From: Raffaelea ambrosiae
Taxonomy: Eukaryota; Ascomycota; Sordariomycetes; Ophiostomatales; Ophiostomataceae
Assembly: GCA_002778195.1 (NCBI GenBank)
Contig: PCDI01000009.1
Location: 438,291-502,290, forward strand
Direction: 5' to 3'
DNA length: 64,000 nucleotides
A program made the translations under genes and the position numbers. Of this stretch, positions 24,732 through 35,585 are shown piece after piece. The notes under the pieces were generated by a model. That model was not told the origin of the DNA. It saw only the letters and a list, made by a program, of their open reading frames with translations, and did not search any database. How positions within the stretch are numbered: the stretch's first letter is position 1; each line of letters starts with the position of its first letter.

Positions 24732-25641
24732 CTAAATGTCCTTCTTTTCCTCGGACGCCTTGGCCACCGCCTCGATCGGCGCCGGCAGGAAGTACTGGCG
24801 CTCAACAAACTTGAGCACCTCATCAATGAGAATCACGGGCGCGCTGATCAGCAGCACGGCCTTCCATTCAGTCCAATTAAGCGGAAGAATGGAGAACAGG
24901 GTCTGCAGGAACGGCGTGTACAGCAGTGCAAAGTGCAGAGCCATAGACAGGGCAATGGCGTAAACCAGCATCATGTTGTCCCACAACGGCAGGGTCAGCA
25001 GCGACTCGCTCGACGACAGCGCGTTCATGGCGTTGAACATCTCAATGACGACCAGGATGGACAGAGACACGGTCGAGGCAGACTTGGCGCGGTCATCGAC
25101 AAACATGCTGCAGCCAATCTCGGCAAACTCGGCCGAGCACTTGTGGAAGTGTGCGAGTTCCCAGAAGCCGATCTGCGGGCCCGCCGGGTTGTACATGAAC
25201 CACCAAGCATAGCCGCCAACAGTGGCCAGGCCAACGTAGGTGCCAATGATCAGGTATCGGATGAACAGCCAGCCACCAATCAGGGCCTCGTCCCGCTTGC
25301 GGGGCGGGCGGCGCATGATGTCGTGGTCGGGCGGGTTGAAAGACAGAGCGGTGGCGGGAAGGCCGTCGGTGACAAGGTTGACCCACAGAAGCTGAACGGG
25401 GATCAGGGCCTCAGGCATGCCGAGGGCAGCGGTCAGGAAGATGGACACGACCTCACCAATGTTGGACGAGATCAGGTAGCGGATGAACTGCTGGGTGTTA
25501 TTGTAAATGGAACGGCCCTCCTCGATCGCGGTCTCAATGGTGGCAAAGTTGTTGTCGGCCAGGACCATGTCGGCAGCCAGCTTGGAGACGTCGGTGCCGG
25601 AGCCCATGGCGACGCCAATGTCGGCCTTCTTGAGAGCAGGT

Positions 25642-25675
<34 letters not shown>

Positions 25676-28157
25676 CCTCGTTCAGCTGCTGCAGAAGGTC
25701 AACCAGACGCGACTTGTGGCTCGGCTCGACGCGAGAGAACAGGGAGGCCGTCTTGGCGGCTTCGAGCTGCTCAGCAGGAGAGAAGTTTTCAAATTCGCGG
25801 CCGGTGAAGCTCTTGCCAGTCAGATCAGTCTCGCCGGGGCCAAAAACACCAATTTGACGGCAGATGCTCTCGGCAGTGTTGCGGTTGTCACCAGTGATGA
25901 CGATCACACGGATACCAGCTTGGCGGCACTTGCGGATGGACTCGGCGACCTCAGGACGGGGAGGATCCAGCATGGCGACCAGACCGAGCAGCGTCATGTT
26001 CTGCTCGAGCTGGGCGTACTCGCCGGTGGTCTTGGCAGCGCGGGTCAGGGGGTTGCCAGAAATATCGTCGACACTGGCCAGGGCAATGACACGGAAGCCA
26101 CGGTTGCCATAGTCGACAACCTTCTCAAGCAGCAAGCTCGACAGCTGGCTGTCGAACGGGACCTTTTTGCCGGCAGCGCCCACAAGAGTGTGGGTGCAAC
26201 GCTCCAGGATGGACTCGGGGGCGCCCTTGACAAGCAGTTTTTCGGAAGCGGAGGCAGCGGCGGCGGCGGCGGCACGAGTCTTGGCGTTGCCATTAGCAGC
26301 CTTGGAGGCCTGGGCCACCAGGACAGACATGCTCTTGCGGTCGCGGGAGAACTCATAGGTGGCCAGGCGTTCGTACTGCTTCTCGTGCCAAGCGCTGGCG
26401 TAGTGGACGCACTCCTGGGGCGGGCAGTCGGCCGGGGCGCCAGGGCCAATCTTCTCGGCCAGCACGCGCAGGGCGCCTTCGGTGGGCTCGCCAATGTTGT
26501 TGTAGGTACCGCTGCGAGCGTCATAGGCGAGGCGGGCATCGTTGCAGAGGGCGGCCACTTCGGCGATCTGGCGGACGGTGGCGGAGGACTGGACAAGATC
26601 GGCGACCGGGGCGCCGGTGGCGGACGCAGTGATGGCGCCGCGAGGGGAGAAGGTGGTGCCCTCGACATCGAGCTCCTCGAGACGGGCGTCGGGACCGTCG
26701 CCAATGTAGACGATCTTGTTGACGCTCATCTGGTTGGTGGTCAGGGTGCCGGTCTTGTCGGAGCAGATCACGCTGCAGCTGCCGAGGGTCTCGACGGACG
26801 GCAGGCTGCGGACGACGGCGTTCTTGGCAGCCATCTTGCGGGTGCCCAGGGCCAGACAGGTGGTGATGACGACGGCCAGGCCCTCGGGGATGGCGGCGAC
26901 ACCGAGAGAGACAGCGATCTTGAGGTAGTAGATGGCGCCCATGGTCCAGTTGCCGTGGCTGGGATCGCCAAAGTGTGGGATGTTGATGAGCCAGACCAGG
27001 ACGCAGATGACGGTGATGACCTTGGCCAGGGTGTCGCCAAAGTCGTTGAGCTTCTGCTTGAGCGGCGTCGGCTCGGAGATCTGGGCGGTGATGCTCTCGT
27101 GGATGTCGCCAATGGCCGTGTTGGAGCCGGTCAGGACGACAACGGCACGTGCGCGGCCAGTTACGACGGTGGTGCCGGAGAAGAGCATGTTGACCTGGTC
27201 CTGCTTGACGGCCTTGAGATCGCTGACGACCGCCTCGCTGTCCTTGCCGACACTCTCGCTCTCGCCGGTCAGGATGGCCTGGTCGACGGCAAAGCTGTTG
27301 CTCTCAATGGAGAAGAGGCGGCAGTCAGCCGGGATGCGGCTGCCAACGGAGACGGAGATGATGTCGCCGGGGACGAGGTCCTCGGCCTTGATGCGCGACA
27401 CCTGGCCGTTGTTGCGAACGACATTGGCCTCGTTGGCGGAGTACTCCTGCAGGGCAGCGATGGCCTTTTCGGCACTGCTCTCCTGCGAGACACCGACGAC
27501 GGCATTGAGAATGAGAATGGTGAGAATCTGGATGCGTTAGTAAGAGGCAATAAAGCATACCATATGGCGAAGCAGGTGGGAAGGTGGGATGGACGAAGGC
27601 GATGGAGAGCGGGAGTTTGTCAGGTTTCCGAGGTGACGCCGACAGCGTCAAGGTCATGGGGGCGTTGTGCAAATGCATCGTGAAGATCAAGACATCGTGG
27701 CATTGGACAGTGGACATTGGACATTGGACATCTGGCATCAAGCATCCGGTCACGGGACCACGCTGGGGAACTCACCACGACAGGGTCGACAAAGGCGCTC
27801 CAGCCGCCCTCGTCTTCAAACAGAGCCAGAACAAACGACACGACGGCCGAGCCGAGCAGGATCAGCACCAGCTGGTCCTTGAACTGCTCGAGCACAAGCT
27901 CCCACAACGGGGTGGGTGGCTCTTCGGGGATGGCTGCGAGTTGTGCGTGTTAGCTAGGTGATGTTCACTTTTTTTTTTCTTTTGGGCTTATCTGGGTGGG
28001 CGCACGTGGCCTTTCTGGGGAGGAAGGTTCAACACGCACCGTTCTTGCCGTGCTTGGCCCGCAGCTCGACAACTTGGGTGTCCGTCAGGCCGTGGTCGGC
28101 GTCAACACCCAGCTGGGCGAGGACCTCGCCGGCCGGCAGTGCATAAGCGGTATCCAT
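24732..28157 (-). CDS. SERCA-type P-type Ca2+-transporting ATPase
   Basis: Pumps Ca2+ from cytosol into the ER lumen, resembling Neurospora NCA-1. Exons 28157-28040, 27933-27776 and 27527-24732 give 1023 aa; introns are 106 and 248 nt, the second with a perfect TACTAAC branch site. The N terminus MDTAYALPAGEVLAQLGV and the PPTPLWELVLEQFKDQL segment match SERCA. Other hallmarks are ILTGES, IPEGLAVVITT in TM4, the phosphorylation motif SDKTGTLTTNQM with Asp near residue 349, TGDGVNDAPALKKADIG, and the TM5-6 region. The C terminus is EKKDI, so the last four residues KKDI fit a KKxx dilysine ER-retrieval signal. An in-frame upstream ATG near 28244 adds a poorly conserved stretch; I prefer MDTAYAL. 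Purine-rich DNA follows upstream. Confidence 0.97.
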
Positions 28158-29895
28158 GAGGCTCTGCCAGGGGTGGACGAAGACAAACGAAGAAGAAAAA
28201 GAGAAAAGAGAGCTTGAAAGAGCTTTCTCTGGCAAACTACCCACACCCTCTAGAGCCTTGTTTCAAAAGCGAAGTAGAGGAAAGACAAAGACAGAAAATT
28301 CCCCAAGGGAGAGTTGGAAAAGAAAGGAAAGGAGGGGGGAAGAAATCAAGCTTAAACAAGAAGGGGGTGGTATGCGTCGAAAGAGAAAGAAGAAAGAAAA
28401 GAGGGGAAGGGAAAGAAAAGAGGTTTGCCTATATAAAGAGGCTGGGGAAAGAGAAAAATCGAGACAGATATGACAGAGAGAGTGTGTGTGAGAGAAATGC
28501 CACGATGGCGGGTGGGCTTTGTGGATGGCGGCCACTCTGGACGGCTCTACACTGTACGCAGTAAGCGCAGTTTAGGGCCCTATCTTTGATAAAGGAAGGC
28601 AAGACTAACAGACTAAAGCAGCAAATAGAGGGGAGAAGGCACTAAGAAAGCGGGACCAGAACGGCCGAGGCGAGTTGCGACGAGGGACTGTGTGATTTGA
28701 AAGCGTTTGAATAGAGCAGTGCACGTAAGGTGGAAGAATGCCATGCAAGACAGAGAGAATGCGAGGCAGGAAGGCAGGAATGTGAATAGCGAGGAAGGGA
28801 AGGACCCAAGAGAAAGGGAAGGAGCGACCCTGTAACACCCCAAGAACCGACCCAAAAAAGAGTTGCTGGCCTCTTCTTCCTCAAGAGCGAGCGTGCTGTG
28901 GCAATTGGTGGAACTGTCTCTGCTGCTTCATCTTGCATCTTGATTACTATCTATTCACACAGAGGACCCCCCCCCCCCTCGATCTGCCAGAGTGTCACAG
29001 AAAGAGACACACAAGTAGAAGCACGGGCAACCAGAACAAACGTTCTGTGCACAATTGGCGACGTGTCCATTCAGTGGGCGGCAGGTTTGGGGTTTTTTTT
29101 TAAAGACCAAAATAATTGGTTTATTGGGGGGCGATGATGCGCTAGGCGGGCGGCGCGAGTTTATTGTTCAGCGGCAGAAAAAATGAAACGGAGAAGGGCG
29201 AGGGGCGAATGCGCAGCGCAGAGACGCAGAGGGGGAAAAGATTGATAATACAAAGTACACAATCGACACGGTTTGAGGAAGGCACGCTGCTACGTCGCAG
29301 TGGGGGACCTGGATGGAACCCTGGATGGAACCCCTGGGGGGGGGGGCGAGGTTCGTATCGAGCCAAACGCCGAAACAAATAGCCTGGCTGACCGCCTTCC
29401 GGTTTGGGCAATCACTGAGCGCTCGTCAGCGATCGTTTGTTCCAGGGCGCACTTTAGGGGTCTTGGCTGAGTTTCGGTGGCTCGGTGCGAGTAGTCAGTG
29501 CAGAGAAAGGAGCAGCATGCAGAGCGAAGCAAAAGAGTCACACCCACCTGCAAAACTCACCATCTGGTTCGGGTGCGTATCTGCGCTTACAGATACGATA
29601 AGAAAGGCTGCGCGGATGAGATGCGAGACGCGCTGACGGTGCAGAAATGGGCCGAATGCCAGGATCCCGTTTGACTCATACAACGGGATCGTCATGCTCA
29701 CTTTGATATTTAGCTAGGACCTCGCCTTTGTCTCTAATGAATCAACTCTCTTGTTTCGAAACTCTCTTCCCGCGTTGTTTCTCGCATGCCATTGTATCCG
29801 GAACCACTCCCAACACTCAACTTGGGTGTACGATGGTCTCTTAGTTCTCGGCTCACCTCGTATTGGGTAATTTCCATGACTGAGACCTCGACACC
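28158..29895. promoter_or_regulatory. Divergent promoter region between Ca2+ ATPase and GNAT genes
   Basis: 1.74 kb. Positions 28170-28480 are purine-rich on +, so pyrimidine-rich on the ATPase sense strand. C- and G-homopolymer runs lie near 28969-28979 and 29335-29345, with a 12-bp tandem repeat at 29309-29332. No ORF with coding character is seen. Confidence 0.5.
29309..29332. repeat. 12-bp tandem repeat, two copies
   Basis: The unit CTGGATGGAACC occurs twice head to tail, directly before a run of G. Intergenic. Confidence 0.85.
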
Positions 29896-30648
29896 ATGAC
29901 GGAGTTCCCTACCAAGCCTCTCCTTCACCTCTCCCGGTGCGTCCTCCGGCCCTACCATGCCGTCGACAAGCACCCCATGCACCTTTTGGCCAACAACCTA
30001 AAGGTTACCCACTACATGCGCGACAGCTTCCCACAGCCGTATACCGAGAAATCCGCCGCCACATGGCTACATATTGCCCGCGCAGAGGGTTTAGAGAAGA
30101 CGGGAGAGAATCCAGCGGAAGTAGAAACGACAGAAGATGCAAAGCCTGAGGGTGGTGGCACATCGGCACCAGCCGGCGACCCTTCGTCTTCGAAAGAGTC
30201 TTCCAAGCCGCGCCCCGCGCAATGTCCCCCAACGGAACTCCACCTCGCTGTCTGCCTCCCCGACGGCACTTTTGTTGGCAGCATCGGCCTCATGACCACC
30301 GGCTCCGACCGCACCGAGCGCCATGTCCGCGAAATCGGCTACTGGGTCGGGGAGCCGTACTGGGGCCGTGGCATCGCCCGAGATGCGGCTGCCGGTCTTG
30401 CACGCTGGGCACTGTCCGACGAGACGGCTGACGAGGCAGCAAAACTTCTCAGTCTCCCCGCGGGCGAGCGCCTCGAGCGCGTAGTTGCCTGCATCTCGGT
30501 CGGCAACGTGGGGTCTACCCGGGCCATTGAACACGCCGGGTTCGTGCACGAAGGTACCATGCGGCGGGCCTTCCGCAAGCGGGATGAGATTCACGACATT
30601 CGCCTCTACTCCATGATCAGGACGGACCTGGAAGGCCAGAGCGTATGA
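29896..30648 (+). CDS. GNAT-family N-acetyltransferase (RimJ/RimL-like)
   Basis: Intronless, 250 aa. Predicted to transfer acetyl from acetyl-CoA to an amine; the substrate is unknown. The RimJ/RimL-type start (PLLHLSRCVLRPYHAVD) is followed by LHLAVCLPDGTFVGSIGL (beta strands 2-4). The acetyl-CoA-binding motif A region is EIGYWVGEPYWGRGIARDA, and the C-terminal SVGNVGSTRAIEHAGF is typical of this group. A hydrophilic insert rich in Pro, Glu, Ser and Lys (about residues 64-110) separates the first helices from the core and is not part of the usual fold. The start ATG has a good context (ACACCATGACG). It sits only ~240 bp from the 3' end of the trehalase gene, tail to tail. Confidence 0.9.
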   Translation: MTEFPTKPLLHLSRCVLRPYHAVDKHPMHLLANNLKVTHYMRDSFPQPYTEKSAATWLHIARAEGLEKTGENPAEVETTEDAKPEGGGTSAPAGDPSSSKESSKPRPAQCPPTELHLAVCLPDGTFVGSIGLMTTGSDRTERHVREIGYWVGEPYWGRGIARDAAAGLARWALSDETADEAAKLLSLPAGERLERVVACISVGNVGSTRAIEHAGFVHEGTMRRAFRKRDEIHDIRLYSMIRTDLEGQSV

Positions 30649-30889
30649 ATTGAATGAGGCCGGGTCACCGTTTAGGGGGGGAAGGGGGGGGGGGGTTCAG
30701 CTTGTGTGTGTTGGAGCGAATCTGTCTATACATATTACAATGACCAATGACCAAGTATTATTAGATCCAAAAGATTAGTTACGTCATGGCTTTTGTATCC
30801 TAAATTTTTTTGGTGGGAAGCACATGTCTTGCCCATGCCTACTCGTGATTATTTTGTTTTCTTTTTGCTTCCTTTTCACTTTTTGATTC

Positions 30890-33271
30890 TCACATCCCAT
30901 TACCAGCCATCCGGCCAAACTTCTTGGTCCAAGCAGCGTCATGCGGAGGCAAGTGAACTGCGTTCCGTGGACGACTGCGGTTGGCGGCACCAGCCTCTCT
31001 GCCAACACTCCGCTTGCGCTTGCCTGGGGTTATGTTGGCGGCCGTGATGTTGCCGCAATCCGGCCGGGTCAGCTGGCTGCCAAAAGTATCGGCCGCCCAC
31101 AGCAGGACACCGTTAGACCAGCCAAAGCCCTCGACCACCGTGTACTCGCCACCGCCGCCGGCCCCGTTGATGGAGTCGTCGGCGTACTTTTCAAACATGG
31201 TGCCATTGTCCTGCGAGGAGAAGCCGGGCAGCTGTGGCGTCTCAGTGGTCGAGCCACCCGTGGCATACCATGTGCAGAAGGCCGAGTCCACGTAGCGCTG
31301 GCCCAGGCGCAGAGCGAGCGTCTGCAGGTCCTGGTAGTCGGGGTCTTCGTTGCCAAATGTGGCAGGCGTGTTCAGCAGGCCCTGCATCAGAATGTGCTGC
31401 AGAGGCGGCCACACGTTGGGCTCGTCCCACTGCTGACCGGTTGGCAGATTGGTGGCCGGGATGCCGCCAGCTTGGGTGTCCAAAAAGGTCTCAATCTGTT
31501 TGTAAGCCAGCTTGACCGCAAGCGGGTTGTTCTTGAGCTGCGCAGGGGCGGCACCGGTCCAGAAGGGGTACAGCTGGGCGACGTCAAAGATGACCTGGTA
31601 GCCCTCGGGCGCGTTGGTCGTCTCGGCAGTCGTGGTGTCGGCATCGACTGGGACGTAGATGCTCTGGGCATTGGAGCTCATGTTGTAGTCGAAGTAGCTC
31701 CAGAGAGTGGCATTCCACATCAGCGCATACATGCCTTCGCTGCGCTTCCGAGCAGCCTCGGCCCAAACGGCCGCGCCAGTGCTGTTACCGGTGCTCTCCA
31801 GGAAGCTGCCAATGGTCACCTCGTTCCAGTATAGGATAGAGTTGAGGTCGACAGGCAGCAAGTTGTTGATGTTCAGGGAGCGGAGCGGGAAGTAAACGTC
31901 CTTGGCGGCGTCGTTGGGACGGGCCAACCAGCGCGCGCTGTAGTCCCAGCCTGACTCGGCGCCACTGGCCAGCTGGGCATAGAGAGCCTCCTTTTCGGTG
32001 TCGTTGAGAGCCTGGGTCTCGGGGTAGATGATGCCAGATTCGGAGTAGTAGGAGTGGTTGCTGGCGGAAATGTAGTCCTCGAGGTAGGATTCGGGCCGGG
32101 GCTGGTTATTCTGGACAGAGTAACTGGGAAGAGGGGGCGGGGAGGTGTCAGAGACGACGCAAAATATCGGAACAGAAAAGAATGAAGCAGGAGGAAGAGA
32201 AATGAACAGATGAAAGAAAATAGACAGAGAAAGGACAGAAGAAAAAGAGCAAACTGGCAACTCACTGGTTCAGAGTATACGTCGTTCCGTCCGCGGCTGT
32301 CACGTCAACCGACCGGTTCACGGTCCAGAACTCGTGCTCCTGGATCAGCAGCGGCAGCGCCCGCTCCAGCACGCTCGTATCGTTGGTGTGCTCCATGTAG
32401 ACGCGCACCATCTGCGCCAGCAGCGGCGGCTGCGAGCGGTTGAGGTAGTACTTGCGGGCGCCGTTGGGCACGAAGCCAAACTGCTCGACAAAGTCGAGGA
32501 AATTCTCAATGGTGTTGCGCGAGATGTCGATGAAGCTGCCGCCGGTGCGCAGCAGACCCTCGACGATCCAGTACGAGTCCCAGTAGTACGGCTCGCGGAA
32601 GCGGCCGCCCGCCACGACAAACGTGCGGTTGACCGGGACAAACGACGACGTGCAGCCGCTGCAGGCCGTCGTGCTCTCCCCCGAGTACTGCCGCGTCAGG
32701 TCCGGCCAGATGTCGATGACCTTCTGGACAAACTGCGTCAGGACCGTGTCGTTGAGCTTGGACAGGAACGTGGCATTGGTCTGCAGCTGGTCGACGGGGA
32801 TGCTCTCGAGCTCGCCACCGGCTGCGGCAAAGTAGGTGCTGAGAAAGTCATTGAGCTCGGTGTTGTTGGAGAGCGGCTTGGCCAGCTTGTCAAAGGCGGC
32901 CACGACCTCATCGAGGGGCTTGATGGTGGGCCTGAGAGAAAAGTGTCAGTGTCGGATTCTGCTTTTGAAGCTCTTGTTGAGCTCTCCATAAGCTCTCGGT
33001 AAGCTCTTTGCCCTTTTGGGGTGCTTGAGAGCTATCTGGGAGCGAGGCCTTCTCCCACGTACATGTCCACAAATGTCTTGGAGTCGTCAAACGGCTGGGC
33101 AAGCTCGATTGCCTTGAGAATGTCGCCGTGGCAGTACAGCACCGAGTCACACGGAGCTGTCACCGAGCCATTGACATACAGAGCCGCTGCCTGCGACGCC
33201 AACAGGGCCGACGCCACGGCGGCCGCCTTTGCGGCGGCAGTGAGGCCCCGCGACAGGAGTGAAGCTGTCAT
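30890..33271 (-). CDS. Secreted GH37 trehalase
   Basis: Hydrolyses trehalose to two glucoses outside the plasma membrane or in the secretory/vacuolar space. Exons 33271-33063, 32931-32266 and 32123-30890 give 702 aa; introns are 131 and 142 nt, both phase 2. A signal peptide covers roughly residues 1-30 (Ala-rich, ending SQAAA). Trehalase signature 1 is GGRFREPYYWDSYW at 178-191 and signature 2 is QWDEPNVWPP at 523-532. SGWDYSARW near 351 carries the GH37 catalytic Asp, and GGGGEY followed by EGFGWSNGV lies near the C terminus. Many N-glycosylation sequons support secretion. It lacks the N-terminal regulatory region of cytosolic neutral trehalases. The last ~45 residues are basic and poorly conserved (PGKRKRS, then Arg/Asn-rich). 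Purine-rich DNA at 33300-33420 with AGGGG pentamers, potential stress elements, lies upstream. Confidence 0.95.
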
Positions 33272-35585
33272 GAGTGTGCGTGTGCGTGCCTGGGGAAGGA
33301 GGGAGGCTTGTGGGTCAGAGAGAGAAGAAGGAAGCAGAAATCAAAGATAGAGAGAGGTGGCAGGGGAGAGAGAGGATAGCAACGGGAAGGGGTGAAAGCA
33401 AACAAGGGAGGAGCGACGGAGGAGGGTATATATTTGCAGGGACGAGCCGTCCGAGCAGGACATTGGGGGGGGGGGGCACAGTGAGCAGACGCTGTGGAGA
33501 CGGAGAGGAGAACGAGAGATTTAATTTTTTTTGGTTTTTATTTATTATTCTCTTTACACATCGGTACCATGGGAGAGAAAAAAAAGTATCGTCAGTTGAC
33601 CATTGGCAAAAGCCACCAAAAGCAGGGCCGATTGGTGGCCGTCCCGAAGAGCTGGTTGCTGGGAGAGACGACGGCTTCAGCGAGCTCACCGGGTTGACAA
33701 TTGGCGTAAAGACAGCTAGTCTGTGCAGCTAGTCTGCGTGGCGAACCGTTTGTTGGTCCGTCGTAGTCGTGCGTTAACAAGCAACCATGCCGGTGGCATC
33801 AACCAACACGGGGCTTGTCTGGGTCTGGTGGCAGAATTCAGAAGGTCGTGAGGTTTTGGTAGGCTGCACGATGAGGCGGCGAGCTATGGGCCAGACGATG
33901 CGGTAATACTGGTAGGAATACTAGTGATAGCTACTACACTGCAAGAGCTCGAAGAGACCTTCCCACGATGCACGAGATACATCACGAAGTTTCCTGTCAA
34001 GTCTGGTTGAGGAATCCTTGACATGGATCCTTCTCGGCGGACTCGGTCTTCGTCGGTAGTGAAGAAATACTCAGCCAACTCGGCCGGGCAGAATCTATAG
34101 CTATTATTGATGGGGTGACTGGGCGTCCCGGGGTGCGCCCATTCCGGCAGTCGATGGCGCCCGGGCGTTGTTTTCTCGATCTGGTGCGCAGACTAAAGCA
34201 TAAAACGCCCGCTATTTGGCCGGTGGCCTGTAGATAGCGCCATGGCATGCAGAGGATGGAGAGTGGCCATGTACGGGGCGTAAACTGGGGAAATGCTTGG
34301 CTGGGGATCATTGTGGGAGAGGGAACGGTGGGGAAGAAAAGGGAAGAAAAGAAAAGAAAAAAAAAAGATCATTCCACGAGAGAAGACACAACAGCCGGAT
34401 TAGTCTATTCGGGCTGGATGGTTGGCTAGAAGAGAAGAGAACAAAAAGAGGTGATATGGACAGAATTGGAGAGAATTGAATCACAACAGAGACAACTAAC
34501 AAAATGCTCCCCGCGTTTTAGTGGCTTCTGCGGCCTTGTTTGGGGTCATTGTTAATACATAGTAATACTGGTGTATTACGAGCATTGCACTTTCCTCCTT
34601 CTTACCTCCTGCGGTGGTATTTTTGGGTTTCGTTTCTCTGGCGCTAGCACTGAATAGTGCTGACTCGACTAGCATAGCGGGGAAGATCAGCGCCCGTTCC
34701 GCAAAATATGGCCGATTGGCTCGGTGATTCCCTTGCAGTGAGCCTGTCGTAGCTGCCAGCTCTGCTCAAGGAACCCCCGCCGTGGCGTATGCGTATCATA
34801 TAGTTACTTCCTGTGTTTTCTTCTTCTCCAGCAGCCTGTGACGTCAGTATTGGAGAAACTTACTACACTCTGTTTTCGTCAGGTATGCTCGGTTACTCTT
34901 TCCTTGTTTGCGTGAAAACGGATTGTATTGAGACAACAAATGCTTTTAGGACGGGCTTATGTACAAATATTGGTTTATCCTAACTATATCCGTGGAACAA
35001 GAGGGTTTTTTTTTTTTTTTTTGACTGTTATCCCTTCCTCCAACAGATTTACCTCCCCCCGCCGAAAGCTCCACTCCGTCAGCAAACCACTGTTGCAGTT
35101 TGCTGCAGCCACTCTCAGCCATGCATGCGAGCTGGGCCGAACACAGAGAAGGGTCCAGAAGCATGAGCGGGAAGTACTTTACGGACAGGGAACAGGGGCA
35201 AGAGGACAGGAGGAGCCAGAATTTGGAAAGAGGGGAAGAGGGGAACATGCCCCTCAGAGTGGGCGAAGCCGGAAGATATCCCAATAAACACATTCGGCTG
35301 CGACTACAACCTTCTTTGGACCAACAGGAAGCTCGGCTCTTGGCAAGAGAAAAGTATCACTTGGCTATAGTTGAGGACGGGTTTTGTTCTTTCTTGGATC
35401 CGTTCTTTCAGTTCATTAGTTCCCTCTTTACTTTTTTCCTTTGTCTACTCTCCTTGTCCCCAAACTCTTCTATGGCCCCTTACTTGGTGAATATCTAGAC
35501 GACCGGTCCAATTGTCCGGGCTCCTTGTGATCCTTTCCATCCTCTAGATCTTCCTTTCGTTGAATTTTCTGATCTGTCTACTCCA
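33272..35585. other. Intergenic region, 2.3 kb
   Basis: The left part (33272-33530) is the purine-rich trehalase upstream region. A G-run lies near 33465-33476. One TACATAGT 8-mer is at 34556-34563, a T-run at 35007-35022. The right part is the 3' flank of threonine aldolase. No gene with family resemblance or coding bias was found. Confidence 0.55.

Noticed and set aside
24933..27683. 916-codon ORF antisense to the Ca2+ ATPase
   Set aside because: Same codon-bias artefact; the sense strand has all P-type ATPase motifs. The antisense text is a Val/Gly/Asp-rich translation of the complement.
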